DNA of 64,000 nucleotides from Hydrogenophaga sp. BPS33 (GTDB taxonomy: Bacteria > Pseudomonadota > Gammaproteobacteria > Burkholderiales > Burkholderiaceae_C): the NCBI RefSeq assembly GCF_009859475.1, contig NZ_CP044549.1, positions 744,001-808,000 of the forward strand, in the 5' to 3' direction. Under the pieces are notes generated by a model. That model saw only the letters and a program-made list of their open reading frames with translations, was not told the DNA's origin and did not search any database. A program made the translations under genes and the position numbers. This document shows, piece by piece, positions 45,251 to 54,370 of the stretch; position 1 is the first letter of the stretch, and every line of letters begins with the position of its first letter.

Positions 45251-47134
45251 ATGCGCAGCCTGTTCGGGTCCCTGCACACACCCTCCAGCTTCAACCCCAT
45301 GAGCCGCCGCCCGCCCGGGCGCGCTGCGCGTGGCAGCGGATTTTTCTGGTGGTTGCTGTGCGTGGCCGCAGGCGCGCTGCAGGCGGCCTCGATCGCCTGG
45401 CCGTTCCAGGGCTGGGCGCTGCCCGGCGTCGTGCAGGGGCAGCCCAATGGGTGGTGGCAGATCGTCGCCCTGGCCGCGCTCGCGCTGTCGCTGCAATTCG
45501 CCACGCGGGTGGGCCAGGCGGTGTGGCGCGGTTGGGTGTTCAGCACCGTGTGGCTGTCGGGCACCTTCTGGTGGTTGTTCATTTCGATGCACACCTACGG
45601 TGGCCTGCCCGCCTGGTTGGCCGTGCTGGCGGTGTTGGCGCTGGCCGGCCTGCTGGCCGTGTACTACGCGGTGGGCGTGGGCTTCCTGTGCAGCTGGGCA
45701 CCGGTGTCGCGCACCGCCCAGGGCCTGATGTTCGCTTCGCTCTGGACGCTGGCCGAGCTCGCGCGCGGCCACTGGTTCACCGGCTTTCCCTGGGGCGCGG
45801 TCGGCTATGCCCAGGTGGATCTGATGGCCCCCTGGGCGCCGTTGGTGGGTGTCTATGGCATGGGGTTTCTGGCGGCCGTGCTGGCCTACGCGTTGGCCTC
45901 GCTCGTGTCCACCGCCTGGCGGCGGTTCAACGATTGGCTGACGGCGCCCGTTCGGCGGCCGGCGTCAAGGGCCGTCGGTGGCGTGCGGGTCTCCGCGCCG
46001 GCCGCCCGGGTACAGGCCCGTCTGCTGCCGGCCCTGGCCAGCGGCTGGGCCGGCGTGGTGCGCGAACTGATGCTGTGGCTCGCGGTGGGCGCGCTGCTGT
46101 GGAGCCTGGTGGGTAGCTCGGCGGCCTGGCGTGGCCTGGGCCAGCGCGCCACCACCGACGCTGGCGAGTTGCGGGTGTGGCTGCTGCAAGGCAACATCGC
46201 ACAGGACCAGAAGTTCCAGCCGGGCACCGGCATCGCCCAGGCGCTGAGCTGGTACCCGCAGCAGATCGCGGCCGCCACACAGGCCGCGCGCAGCTCCGCC
46301 ACCGGGCCGCAACTGGTGGTGGCACCGGAAACCGCGGTGCCGCTGCTGCCCGACCAGCTGGGCCCCGACTTCTGGCAGCCCTTGTTGGGCCGCCTGGCCG
46401 AGCAACCGGCGGGCAGTGGCGTGAGCGCGTTGCTGGGCCTGCCCTTGGGCCGATTGGAGCAGGGCTACACCAACTCGGTCTGGGGGCTCAGCGCCGCTGC
46501 GGCCCAGCGCGCGCAACACCTGGCGCGGCTGGACACCCCCAACAACGGCCTGTTTCGCTACGACAAGCACCACCTCGTGCCCTTTGGCGAGTTCATCCCG
46601 CCCCTGTTCCGCTGGTTCACCGACCTCATGAACATTCCGCTGGGCGACTTCAACCGCGGCGCGCTCGGACAACCTGCCTGGGCGGTCCATGGGCAGCGGA
46701 TCTCGCCCAACATCTGCTACGAAGACCTGTTCGGCGAAGAGCTCGCGGCCTCGTTCCGCGACCCCTCCGCCGCACCCACGGTGCTGGTCAACCTGAGCAA
46801 CATCGCCTGGTTCGGCGACAGCATTGCGATCGACCAGCATCTGCAAATCTCGCGCCTGCGCGCGATCGAGCTGGGCCGGCCCATGCTGCGCGCGACCAAC
46901 ACCGGCGCGACGGCGGTCATCGACCACCAGGGCCGGGTCACGCACGAGCTGCAGCGCCTCACGCGCGGCCGGCTGGAAGCCACCGTGCAGGGCCGCAACG
47001 GCATCACGCCGTATGCCCAGTGGACGGCGCGCTGGGGCCTGGCGCCCCTGTGGGTGGGCTGCCTGGTGCTGGCGCTGCTGATCGCCTCGGCCCGCAACCT
47101 CGGGCGGCGCGGCGGGCGCACCCGCCGCCGCTGA
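45251..47134 (+). CDS. lnt: Apolipoprotein N-acyltransferase
   Basis: 627 residues; an ATG at 45299 is an alternative start. N-terminal ~300 residues hold about six to seven hydrophobic segments, then a periplasmic nitrilase-fold domain with the triad Glu in VVAPETAVPLL, Lys in YDKHHLVPFGEF and Cys in ISPNICYEDLFG; a last membrane segment is near LWVGCLVLALLIA. Adds the third acyl chain to lipoproteins at the inner membrane. About 100 residues longer than E. coli Lnt, partly from an Arg/Ala/Pro-rich insertion (~residues 215-265) in the membrane region. An intergenic repeat separates it from glyQ. Confidence 0.95.
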   Translation: MRSLFGSLHTPSSFNPMSRRPPGRAARGSGFFWWLLCVAAGALQAASIAWPFQGWALPGVVQGQPNGWWQIVALAALALSLQFATRVGQAVWRGWVFSTVWLSGTFWWLFISMHTYGGLPAWLAVLAVLALAGLLAVYYAVGVGFLCSWAPVSRTAQGLMFASLWTLAELARGHWFTGFPWGAVGYAQVDLMAPWAPLVGVYGMGFLAAVLAYALASLVSTAWRRFNDWLTAPVRRPASRAVGGVRVSAPAARVQARLLPALASGWAGVVRELMLWLAVGALLWSLVGSSAAWRGLGQRATTDAGELRVWLLQGNIAQDQKFQPGTGIAQALSWYPQQIAAATQAARSSATGPQLVVAPETAVPLLPDQLGPDFWQPLLGRLAEQPAGSGVSALLGLPLGRLEQGYTNSVWGLSAAAAQRAQHLARLDTPNNGLFRYDKHHLVPFGEFIPPLFRWFTDLMNIPLGDFNRGALGQPAWAVHGQRISPNICYEDLFGEELAASFRDPSAAPTVLVNLSNIAWFGDSIAIDQHLQISRLRAIELGRPMLRATNTGATAVIDHQGRVTHELQRLTRGRLEATVQGRNGITPYAQWTARWGLAPLWVGCLVLALLIASARNLGRRGGRTRRR

Positions 47135-47141
47135 AAGGGAA

Positions 47142-47248
47142 CACCCCCCTGCGCCACTGCGCTGCTTCCCCCCTCTGTGGCGCGCCTTCGGCGCTTCGAG
47201 GGGGGACGACACCTGGGGCCGGCCGAGCCGTCCCTCGGTGTCTCTGGA
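47142..47248 (+). repeat. Comamonadaceae-type C-run/G-run intergenic element, copy B
   Basis: Opens CACCCCCC eight bases after the lnt stop, inner CCCCCCTC...GAGGGGGG stem with GCGCGCCTTCGGCGC loop, then ACGACACCTGGGGCCGG...CCTCGGTGTCTCTGG. Same block order as 15222-15312 and 58729-58820. The G/C-run stem could also act as a transcription barrier after lnt. Confidence 0.65.
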
Positions 47249-47412
47249 TGAAGGTACATCGCGCCGGAGAGAGTGGTGGCTCGGGCCGCCGGCCCGAACT
47301 CCCCCGGTTGCACCCGTAAAATCGGGCGCTTGTCGGGTCGCGCGAACACGCGTTTGCCTCCTGCCCCCACACCGACCTCTCCTGGCCGTGCCCCGTCCCC
47401 GGCCCCATTCGC

Positions 47413-48318
47413 ATGTTGACCTTCCAGCACATCATTCTGAAACTGCAGTCCTATTGGGACGCCCAGGGCTGCGCACTGCTGCAGCCCTACGACATGGAGG
47501 TGGGGGCCGGCACCAGCCACACCGCCACCTTCCTGCGCGCACTCGGCCCCGAGCCCTGGAAGGCCGCCTACGTGCAGCCCAGCCGCCGGCCCAAGGACGG
47601 CCGCTATGGCGAGAACCCCAACCGCCTGCAGCACTACTACCAGTTCCAGGTGGTGCTCAAGCCCGCGCCGAGCAACATCCTCGAGCTCTACCTGGGCAGC
47701 CTCGAAGCGCTGGGCTTCGACCTGAAGAAGAACGACATCCGCTTCGTCGAGGACGATTGGGAGAACCCCACGCTGGGTGCCTGGGGCCTGGGCTGGGAGG
47801 TCTGGTTGAACGGCATGGAAGTCACGCAGTTCACCTACTTCCAGCAGGTCGGGGGCATCGATTGCAAGCCCATCACCGGCGAAATCACCTACGGCCTGGA
47901 GCGCCTGGCCATGTACCTGCAGGGGGTGGACAACGTCTACAACCTGAAGTGGACCGACACGCTGAGCTATGGCGACGTGTACCTGCAGAACGAAAAAGAA
48001 CAGTCGGCCTACAACTTCGAGCACAGCGACGCCGACTTCCTCTTCACCGCCTTCGGCGCGCACGAGAAACAGGCCAAGCACCTGATGGCGCAGCAGCTCG
48101 CGCTGCCCGCCTACGAACAGGTGCTCAAGGCCGCACACACCTTCAACCTGCTGGACGCGCGCGGCGCCATCAGCGTGACCGAACGTGCCGCCTACATCGG
48201 GCGCATCCGCAACCTCGCGCGCTCGGTGGCGCAGAGCTACTACGAGAGCCGAGAACGCTTGGGCTTCCCCATGGCGCCGCGCGAGTGGGTCGAGCAGATG
48301 GCGAAGAAGGCCGCGTGA
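47413..48318 (+). CDS. glyQ: Glycine--tRNA ligase alpha subunit
   Basis: 301 residues. The catalytic class II core of the bacterial alpha2beta2 enzyme: [40 protein letters not shown] (motif 2 region), [19 protein letters not shown] and [20 protein letters not shown] (motif 3 region). Followed 22 bp later by glyS. The ~160 bp before it, after the repeat element, can hold its promoter. Confidence 0.97.
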   Translation: MLTFQHIILKLQSYWDAQGCALLQPYDMEVGAGTSHTATFLRALGPEPWKAAYVQPSRRPKDGRYGENPNRLQHYYQFQVVLKPAPSNILELYLGSLEALGFDLKKNDIRFVEDDWENPTLGAWGLGWEVWLNGMEVTQFTYFQQVGGIDCKPITGEITYGLERLAMYLQGVDNVYNLKWTDTLSYGDVYLQNEKEQSAYNFEHSDADFLFTAFGAHEKQAKHLMAQQLALPAYEQVLKAAHTFNLLDARGAISVTERAAYIGRIRNLARSVAQSYYESRERLGFPMAPREWVEQMAKKAA

Positions 48319-48340
48319 GCGTTGGTGGAAAGAACAAAGA

Positions 48341-50455
48341 ATGACTGCACAGAATCTGCTCATTGAGCTGTTTGTTGAAGAGCTGCCGCCCAAGGCGCTG
48401 AAGAAGCTGGGCGATGCGTTCGCCTCCGTGCTGGCCGACCAGCTCAAGGCGCAAGGACTGGCAGCGGCCGACGCGGCCGTGACCGCCTTTGCCTCGCCGC
48501 GCCGCCTGGCCGCGCATGTCACGGGCGTGTTGCCGCGCGCGGCCGACAAGGCCGTGTCGCAAAAGCTCATGCCGGTGAGCGTGGGCCTGGACGCGAATGG
48601 CCAGCCCACGCCAGCCCTGCTCAAGCGCCTGGGTGCGCTGGGTGCGGATGCGTCGGCTGTGGCCGGCCTCAAGCGCGCGCCCGATGGCAAGGCCGAGGCT
48701 TTGTTCTACGACAGTGTGGCGCCCGGGGCCGAGTTGGCCGCCGGTTTGCAGAAGGCCCTCGACGAGGCCATTGCCAAGCTGCCGATTCCGAAGGTGATGA
48801 GCTACCAGCTCGAGACCGATTGCGAACTGCCCGGCTGGAGCAGCGTGAACTTCGTGCGCCCCGCACATGGCCTGGTGGCCTTGCATGGCGCTCAAGTCGT
48901 GCCGGTCAAGGCCCTTGGCCTCACGGCGCGCAACACCACGCAAGGCCACCGCTTCGAAGCGGCTGTGTCGCCCGTGGTGCTCAAGGACGCCGACAGCTAC
49001 GCTGCCGTGCTGGCGAAAGACGGCGCGGTGATCGCGTCTTTCGCCGAACGCAAGGCCGAGATCGCGCGCCAACTCGCTGCGGCCGCGGCGAAAGTGGGGG
49101 GCGGTTGCCAGCCGATCGACGACGACGCGCTGCTGGACGAAGTGACCGCGCTGGTCGAGCGCCCGAACGTATTGGTTTGCGAGTTCGAACCGCAGTTCCT
49201 CGACGTGCCGCAGGAATGCCTGATCCTCACGATGAAGGCCAACCAGAAGTACTTCCCCCTGCTCGATGCGCAGGGCAAGCTGACGAACCGTTTCCTGGTG
49301 GTCAGCAACATCAGCCCGAGCGATGCGAGCGCGGTGATCGGCGGCAACGAACGCGTGGTGCGCCCGCGCCTGGCCGATGCGAAGTTCTTCTTCGACCAGG
49401 ACCGCAAGAAGGCGCTGCTCTCGCGCGTCGAAGGACTGGGCAAGGTGGTCTATCACAACAAGCTGGGCACGCAGGGCGAGCGCGTGGAGCGCGTGCGCGC
49501 CATTGCGCGGGCCATCGCGCACCAACTGCGCGATGCCACTTCTGCGGTGGACAAGGCCGCGCAACTCGCCAAGACCGACCTGCTGACCGACATGGTGGGT
49601 GAGTTCCCGGAGTTGCAAGGCACCATGGGCCGCTACTACGCGCTGCACGATGGCGAATCCGAAGAGGTCGCGTTCGCCATCGAGGACCACTACAAGCCGC
49701 GTTTTGCCGGTGACGATTTGCCGCGCAACATGACGGGCGTGGTCGTGGCGTTGGCCGACAAGCTGGAAACGCTGGTGGGCATGTTCGGCATCGGCAACCT
49801 GCCGACCGGCGACAAGGACCCGTTTGCGCTGCGGCGGCATGCGCTGGGCGTGCTGCGCATGCTGGTCGAAAAAGACCTGCCTTTGGATCTGCAGGCCTTG
49901 CTGCGATCGGCGGTGCCTGCCTTCGGCAGCTTGATCCAGGATCCCAGCGACACGCTCGCCGATTTCATCTACGACCGCCTTGCCGGCAGCCTGCGCGAGC
50001 AGGGCTACAGCGCGCAAGAGGTCGACGCGGTGTTGGCCCTGCGTCCAGAGCGCCTGAGCGATATTGCCAAACGGCTCGCGGCCGTGCGCGCGTTCGCGGC
50101 TCTGCCCGAAGCACCCGCGCTCGCGGCCGCCAACAAGCGCATCGCCAACATCCTCAAGAAGTCCGAGGGCGACGCCGTGGGGGTGAAGGAAGCGTTGCTG
50201 GCCGAAGCCGCCGAGAAAGACCTCTTCGCCGCGATGCAGGCCACCGTGCCCGCGGCCAACGCGAAGTTCGACGCCGGCGACCACACCGCCTCGCTGCAAG
50301 CCCTCGCCGCGCTGCGCACGCCCGTCGACGCCTTCTTCGACGGCGTGATGGTCAACGCCGAGGACCCCGCGCTCAAGGCCAACCGCCTGGGCCTGCTGCG
50401 CGAGTTGCACAATGCCATGAACCGCGTGGCCGATCTCTCGCGCCTGGCCGCCTGA
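48341..50455 (+). CDS. glyS: Glycine--tRNA ligase beta subunit
   Basis: 704 residues from the ATG at 48341; the frame is open upstream inside glyQ but that is shadow. Opening NLLIELFVEELPPKALKKLG and the FASPRRLAAHVTGVLP block are diagnostic; further on VETLVGMFGIG-like GNLPTGDKDPFALRRHALGV is conserved in all GlyS. Contains the tRNA-binding HD-like and C-terminal anticodon-binding domains. Works with GlyQ in the cytosol. Confidence 0.97.
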   Translation: MTAQNLLIELFVEELPPKALKKLGDAFASVLADQLKAQGLAAADAAVTAFASPRRLAAHVTGVLPRAADKAVSQKLMPVSVGLDANGQPTPALLKRLGALGADASAVAGLKRAPDGKAEALFYDSVAPGAELAAGLQKALDEAIAKLPIPKVMSYQLETDCELPGWSSVNFVRPAHGLVALHGAQVVPVKALGLTARNTTQGHRFEAAVSPVVLKDADSYAAVLAKDGAVIASFAERKAEIARQLAAAAAKVGGGCQPIDDDALLDEVTALVERPNVLVCEFEPQFLDVPQECLILTMKANQKYFPLLDAQGKLTNRFLVVSNISPSDASAVIGGNERVVRPRLADAKFFFDQDRKKALLSRVEGLGKVVYHNKLGTQGERVERVRAIARAIAHQLRDATSAVDKAAQLAKTDLLTDMVGEFPELQGTMGRYYALHDGESEEVAFAIEDHYKPRFAGDDLPRNMTGVVVALADKLETLVGMFGIGNLPTGDKDPFALRRHALGVLRMLVEKDLPLDLQALLRSAVPAFGSLIQDPSDTLADFIYDRLAGSLREQGYSAQEVDAVLALRPERLSDIAKRLAAVRAFAALPEAPALAAANKRIANILKKSEGDAVGVKEALLAEAAEKDLFAAMQATVPAANAKFDAGDHTASLQALAALRTPVDAFFDGVMVNAEDPALKANRLGLLRELHNAMNRVADLSRLAA

Positions 50456-50483
50456 TTCACTGCACCGCCGTCGGGAGCCCACC

Positions 50484-51071
50484 ATGAAACTCCTCATCCT
50501 CGACCGCGACGGCACGCTCAACCGCAGCCGCGACGACTACGTGGCCTCGCCGGAAGAGTGGGAGCCCTTGCCCGGCGCGCTCGAGGCGGTGGCGCGCCTC
50601 AACCAGGGCGGCTGGCGCGTGGTGCTGGCGACCAACCAGTCCGGCATTGGGCGGGGCTTGTTCGACATGGCCTCGCTCAACGCCATCCACCTCAAGATGC
50701 ACCGCCTGCTGGCGGCGGTGGGTGCACGGGTAGAGGCGGTATTTTTCTGCCCGCATGCGCCCGAGGACGTTTGCGCCTGCCGCAAGCCCGCGCCGGGGCT
50801 GTTCACGCAGATCGGCTCGCGCTTTGGCGTGCCCCTGGCCCAGGTACATGCCGCCGGCAACGCCATGCGCCACGTGCGCGCCGCCGCCGCCGCCGGTTGT
50901 CAGACGCACTTGTTGATGACCGGCAAGTCCGAACATTTGCGCGGCCGCCTCGGCGAAGCTTCGGGCGCCGACCTGGCCGCGCTCGCGCCCGACCTGCCGC
51001 CTGGCACGCGCGCCCACGACGACCTCGGCGCTTTTGCCGACTGGCTGCTGATGCAACAGCCCGCGAACTGA
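50484..51071 (+). CDS. gmhB: D-glycero-beta-D-manno-heptose-1,7-bisphosphate 7-phosphatase
   Basis: 195 residues, HAD superfamily, histidinol-phosphatase-like branch. LILDRDGTLNRSRDDYV carries the catalytic DxD, ATNQSGIGRGLF the second motif, and CPHAPEDVCACRKPAPGLF the Cys/His zinc-binding loop plus conserved Lys of GmhB. Makes the heptose precursor for lipopolysaccharide inner core. Lies between glyS and plsC, a standard order in this group. Confidence 0.95.
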   Translation: MKLLILDRDGTLNRSRDDYVASPEEWEPLPGALEAVARLNQGGWRVVLATNQSGIGRGLFDMASLNAIHLKMHRLLAAVGARVEAVFFCPHAPEDVCACRKPAPGLFTQIGSRFGVPLAQVHAAGNAMRHVRAAAAAGCQTHLLMTGKSEHLRGRLGEASGADLAALAPDLPPGTRAHDDLGAFADWLLMQQPAN

Positions 51072-51091
51072 ACCTTGTTGACCCACACCCC

Positions 51092-51841
51092 ATGATCCTC
51101 ATCCACCTGCTGCGCTCGGTCCTGCACACCTTGTTCATGGCCGTGACCGTGGTGCCCTGGGCGCTCGCCGTGCTGATCGCCGCGCCTTTTCTCAACAGCA
51201 CCCAGATCTACTGGATGTGCGCGGGCTGGCTGAAGCTGGCGGTCAGAAGCGGCGAGCTGATCCTGGGCATCCGCAACCAGGTGATCGGCTACGAGAACCT
51301 GCCGGTGGGCAGCACCGCGCCGGCCGTCCTGCTGCTCAAGCACCAGTCCACCTGGGAGACCTTCTGCATGCCCGCGCTGATGCCGCACCCGCTGGCCTAT
51401 GTGTTCAAGAAGGAGCTGCTGTATGTGCCCTTCTTCGGCTGGGCCATGGCCCGCATGGACATGATCCACATTGACCGCAGCAAGCGCGCGCAGGCCTTCA
51501 ACAAGGTGGTGGAGCAAGGCCGCCGCCTGCTCAAGCAGGGCACCTGGGTGATCATGTTTCCCGAGGGCACGCGCATCGAGCGCGGCCAGAAGGGCCAATA
51601 CAAGAGCGGCGGCACGCGATTGGCCGTGGAAACCGGTGCTCCGGTGATCCCGATCGCCGTCACCTCGGCCAAGTGCTGGCCGCGCAAGGCGTTCATCCGC
51701 AAGCCGGGCACCGTGGAGTTTTCTATCGGCAAACCCATTCCGAGCGAGGGCCGACAGCCCGATGAGTTGATGCGCGAGGTGGAGGCCTGGATCGAAGCCG
51801 AAATGCGCCGACTCGATCCTTCCGCATACCGAGACGTTTGA
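51092..51841 (+). CDS. plsC: 1-acyl-sn-glycerol-3-phosphate acyltransferase
   Basis: 249 residues from the ATG at 51092. N-terminal membrane anchor (LFMAVTVVPWALAVLIAAPF), acyltransferase block I LLKHQSTWETFCMP (HX4E instead of the usual HX4D, common in Burkholderiales), block II region MARMDMIHIDRSKRAQAFNK and block III MFPEGTRIERGQKGQYKSG. Second acylation step of phosphatidate synthesis at the inner membrane. Ends nine bases before the ATG of the YgjP-like gene. Confidence 0.93.
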   Translation: MILIHLLRSVLHTLFMAVTVVPWALAVLIAAPFLNSTQIYWMCAGWLKLAVRSGELILGIRNQVIGYENLPVGSTAPAVLLLKHQSTWETFCMPALMPHPLAYVFKKELLYVPFFGWAMARMDMIHIDRSKRAQAFNKVVEQGRRLLKQGTWVIMFPEGTRIERGQKGQYKSGGTRLAVETGAPVIPIAVTSAKCWPRKAFIRKPGTVEFSIGKPIPSEGRQPDELMREVEAWIEAEMRRLDPSAYRDV

Positions 51842-51849
51842 GGCCGAGC

Positions 51850-52752
51850 ATGCAGCGCTTCGTCCAAATGGCGCTCGATCTTTTCGGCTCTGCAGAGCCC
51901 GAAGCACCTGCGCGCCCGGCCGCACCACCAACCCGGGTGCCGGACGTGGCCGCGCCGCCCGCGCTGCCCATGACCCAGGTGTTCCAGCCCGCCGCCTGGC
52001 ACCACCCGCGCGCCAACCGCATGCTGCGCCTGGGCGCTTGCGATGTGGCCTACGAATTCAAGCGAGGCAAGCGCCGCACCATCGGCCTGTCGGTCAGCAC
52101 CGATGGCCTGAGCGTGAGCGCACCGCGCTGGACCTCGGTGGGCGAGGTCGAGGCGCTGCTGCACGACAAGTCGGCCTGGGTATTGGAAAAGCTGCAGGCC
52201 GCGCGCCAGCGCGCGGGCGAGTTGGCGCAGTCGCGTATTCGATGGGCCGATGGCGTCGAGTTCGATTACCTGGGTGCGCGCATGCGCCTGGTGCTCGACC
52301 CCACGCAGAGCTTCGCCAAGGCGGGCTTGGGGCTAGCGCCCGCTAGCGAGCCGGGCGGCGTGGCCACGTTGCGCCTGGGCCTGTCGCTGGGCGCGCAGGA
52401 GGCGCAGATCCGCGACGCGGCGCAGGCCTGGCTGATGAAACGAGCCAAGGCCATCTTCATTGAGCGGCTGGACCACTTCGCACCGCAGCTGGGCGTGCGC
52501 TACACGAAGCTGCGCCTGTCCAGCGCCGGCACGCGCTGGGGCAGCGCGAGCGCCGACGGCTCGATCCGCCTGAACTGGCGGCTCATCCACCTCAAGCTGG
52601 ACATGATCGATTACGTCGTGGTGCACGAACTCAGCCACCTGCACCACATGGACCACAGCCCGCAGTTCTGGGACGTGGTGGCCCGCGTGCTGCCCGACCA
52701 TGCGCAACGCCGCCGTGCGCTGCGCGATGCGGCGGTGCCACTGGACGACTGA
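51850..52752 (+). CDS. YgjP/SprT-like zinc metallopeptidase
   Basis: 300 residues from the ATG at 51850; a TTG at 51838 is in frame but unlikely. A Pro/Ala-rich N-terminus (~50 residues) precedes the DUF45/YgjP domain: YEFKRGKRRTIGLSVSTDGL, KLRLSSAGTRWGSASADGSI, and the zinc site VVHELSHLHHMDHSPQFWDVV (HExxH plus a further His). Cytosolic. Family function is poorly defined. Convergent with the MocR gene with a single base between the stops. Confidence 0.88.
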   Translation: MQRFVQMALDLFGSAEPEAPARPAAPPTRVPDVAAPPALPMTQVFQPAAWHHPRANRMLRLGACDVAYEFKRGKRRTIGLSVSTDGLSVSAPRWTSVGEVEALLHDKSAWVLEKLQAARQRAGELAQSRIRWADGVEFDYLGARMRLVLDPTQSFAKAGLGLAPASEPGGVATLRLGLSLGAQEAQIRDAAQAWLMKRAKAIFIERLDHFAPQLGVRYTKLRLSSAGTRWGSASADGSIRLNWRLIHLKLDMIDYVVVHELSHLHHMDHSPQFWDVVARVLPDHAQRRRALRDAAVPLDD

Positions 52753-52753
52753 C

Positions 52754-54280
52754 TCAGTTCGGACGCATCCGCTGCACTGCCCGTTCGATGCAGCTCGCGA
52801 GAATGTCCATCGGCTTGGCCATCGCCGCCTCCGGCACGCTCGCGAAGCCCAGCAGCAATCCCGCCGGGGCATCGGATGCGGCGTAGTAGCGCGAGAGGGG
52901 TCGTACCAGCACACCGGCGCGGCCCGCCTCGGCCGTGATCTCCACATCGCTCACACCGGCCGGCAAAGACAGCACCAGGTGCAGCCCGGCGTTGCTGTCG
53001 AACGGGTGGATCCAGCCCGGCCCCAGCCGCTCTTCCACCAGCGCGATCAGCCGCGCGCGGCGCGCACCGTAGAGGATGCGCATGCGGCGGATGTGCGCGG
53101 CGTATTGGCCGCTGTCCATGAAGTCGGCGAGCGCCGCCTGCTCCAGCAGGTGGCCGCCCCGGTAGAGCTCCATCTGCGCCGAACGGAAGGTGTCGGCCAG
53201 CGATGGCGGCAGCACCATGTAGGCGGTGCGCAGGCCGGGGTAGAGCGTCTTGCTGAAGGTGCCCACGTAGATCACCGGCGCGTCGTCCACCAGCCCTTGC
53301 AGCGAGGGAATGGGCTGGCCGGCGAAGCGGAACTCGCTGTCGTAGTCGTCTTCCACCACCCACAGCCGGCGGCGGCGAGCGGCTTCGAGCAAAGCGAGGC
53401 GGCGCGTAAGGCTCATCACCGAACCCAGTGGGTACTGGTGCGAAGGGGTCACGAAGGCCAGCCGCAGCCGCGCGTCCTCCGGTGTGGCCTCTGGAAGCTG
53501 CAGGCCCTCGGCATCGACCGGCAGCGCGCGCGCTTGCACGCCGTTCACGCCCAGGATGCTGCGCGTGCCCCAGTAGCCTGGGTCTTCCACCCAGGCCGCG
53601 TCGCCCGGGTCGGCCAGCAGGCGCGTGACGAGGTCGATGGCCTGGTGGATCCCTTCGGTGATCAGGATCTGCCCTGCCTCGCATGTCACCGAGCGCGCCT
53701 GCCGCAAGTAATTCGCCAGGCTGCGCTGCAGGGCCGGGTGCCCGCCCGCCGTGGCGTAGCTGCGCAGCGACGGCGCGCCGCCACGTGCATGCTGGGCGAG
53801 GATTTGCGCGAAACGCCGGTGCGGGAACGCGGTGACGTCGGGCACGCCCGGCATGAAGGCGCCCCATTGCACGGTCGAGGCGGAGATGCGGCCGAGCAGC
53901 CCGAGCGCGCGTTGCGACAGCGGTGGCGTCGGCGGGGGCGGCGCCGCGGTGGGGTCCGCCGCGCGCGCTGGCGGCTTGGGCGCCACCGTGGTGTACGTGT
54001 CGGGGAACACCTCGGCCACGAAGGTGCCGCTGCCCACGCGCGAGCGCACGTAGCCCTCGGCCAGCAACTGGTCGTAGGCGAACACGACGGTGTTGCGCGA
54101 CACCGCCAGCTCGCGCGCGAGATCGCGCGAGGGCGGCAACCGTGCGGCGGCCGGCAGCGTGCCGTCGAGGATGGCGCCGCGCAGGCATTCGTACAGCAGG
54201 CGGTTGGTCGGCGCGGCGCTGCTCACCCCGCGCGCCACCGCAAGGCGCTGCAGGAGAAGGTCGCCGATCAGGGATTTCAA
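52754..54280 (-). CDS. gabR: MocR/GabR-family PLP-dependent transcriptional regulator
   Basis: 508 residues. GntR-type winged helix at ~20-90 (LYECLRGAILDGTLPAAARL, ELAVSRNTVVFAYDQLLAEG), a Pro-rich linker of ~30 residues, then a fold-type I aminotransferase domain: VEDPGYWGTRSILGVNG, VVEDDYDSEFRF and the PLP Lys in VGTFSKTLYPGLRTAYM. Divergent from gabT-gabD with 90 bp between starts, the layout of Bacillus gabR-gabTD. It most likely activates gabTD with GABA and PLP as effectors. The gabR name is by context. Confidence 0.88.
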   Translation of the reverse strand: MKSLIGDLLLQRLAVARGVSSAAPTNRLLYECLRGAILDGTLPAAARLPPSRDLARELAVSRNTVVFAYDQLLAEGYVRSRVGSGTFVAEVFPDTYTTVAPKPPARAADPTAAPPPPTPPLSQRALGLLGRISASTVQWGAFMPGVPDVTAFPHRRFAQILAQHARGGAPSLRSYATAGGHPALQRSLANYLRQARSVTCEAGQILITEGIHQAIDLVTRLLADPGDAAWVEDPGYWGTRSILGVNGVQARALPVDAEGLQLPEATPEDARLRLAFVTPSHQYPLGSVMSLTRRLALLEAARRRRLWVVEDDYDSEFRFAGQPIPSLQGLVDDAPVIYVGTFSKTLYPGLRTAYMVLPPSLADTFRSAQMELYRGGHLLEQAALADFMDSGQYAAHIRRMRILYGARRARLIALVEERLGPGWIHPFDSNAGLHLVLSLPAGVSDVEITAEAGRAGVLVRPLSRYYAASDAPAGLLLGFASVPEAAMAKPMDILASCIERAVQRMRPN

Positions 54281-54288
54281 TTGGTTCT

Positions 54289-54332
54289 ATCCGAATTTCG
54301 AATGCGGATCTTTTTCGTGGATCCGATTCGAA
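54289..54332. promoter_or_regulatory. Direct-repeat operator candidate for the GabR-like regulator
   Basis: ATCCGAATTTCGAA (54289-54302) and ATCCGATTCGAA (54321-54332) are direct copies about three helical turns apart, each with an inner dyad TTCGAA/GAA; a third ATCCG follows at 54338. MocR regulators bind pairs of direct repeats. Located in the 90-bp gap between gabR and gabT. Confidence 0.55.
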
Positions 54333-54370
54333 CTGTAATCCGTTTCTTCTTTCATCCGGGAACCACCGCC

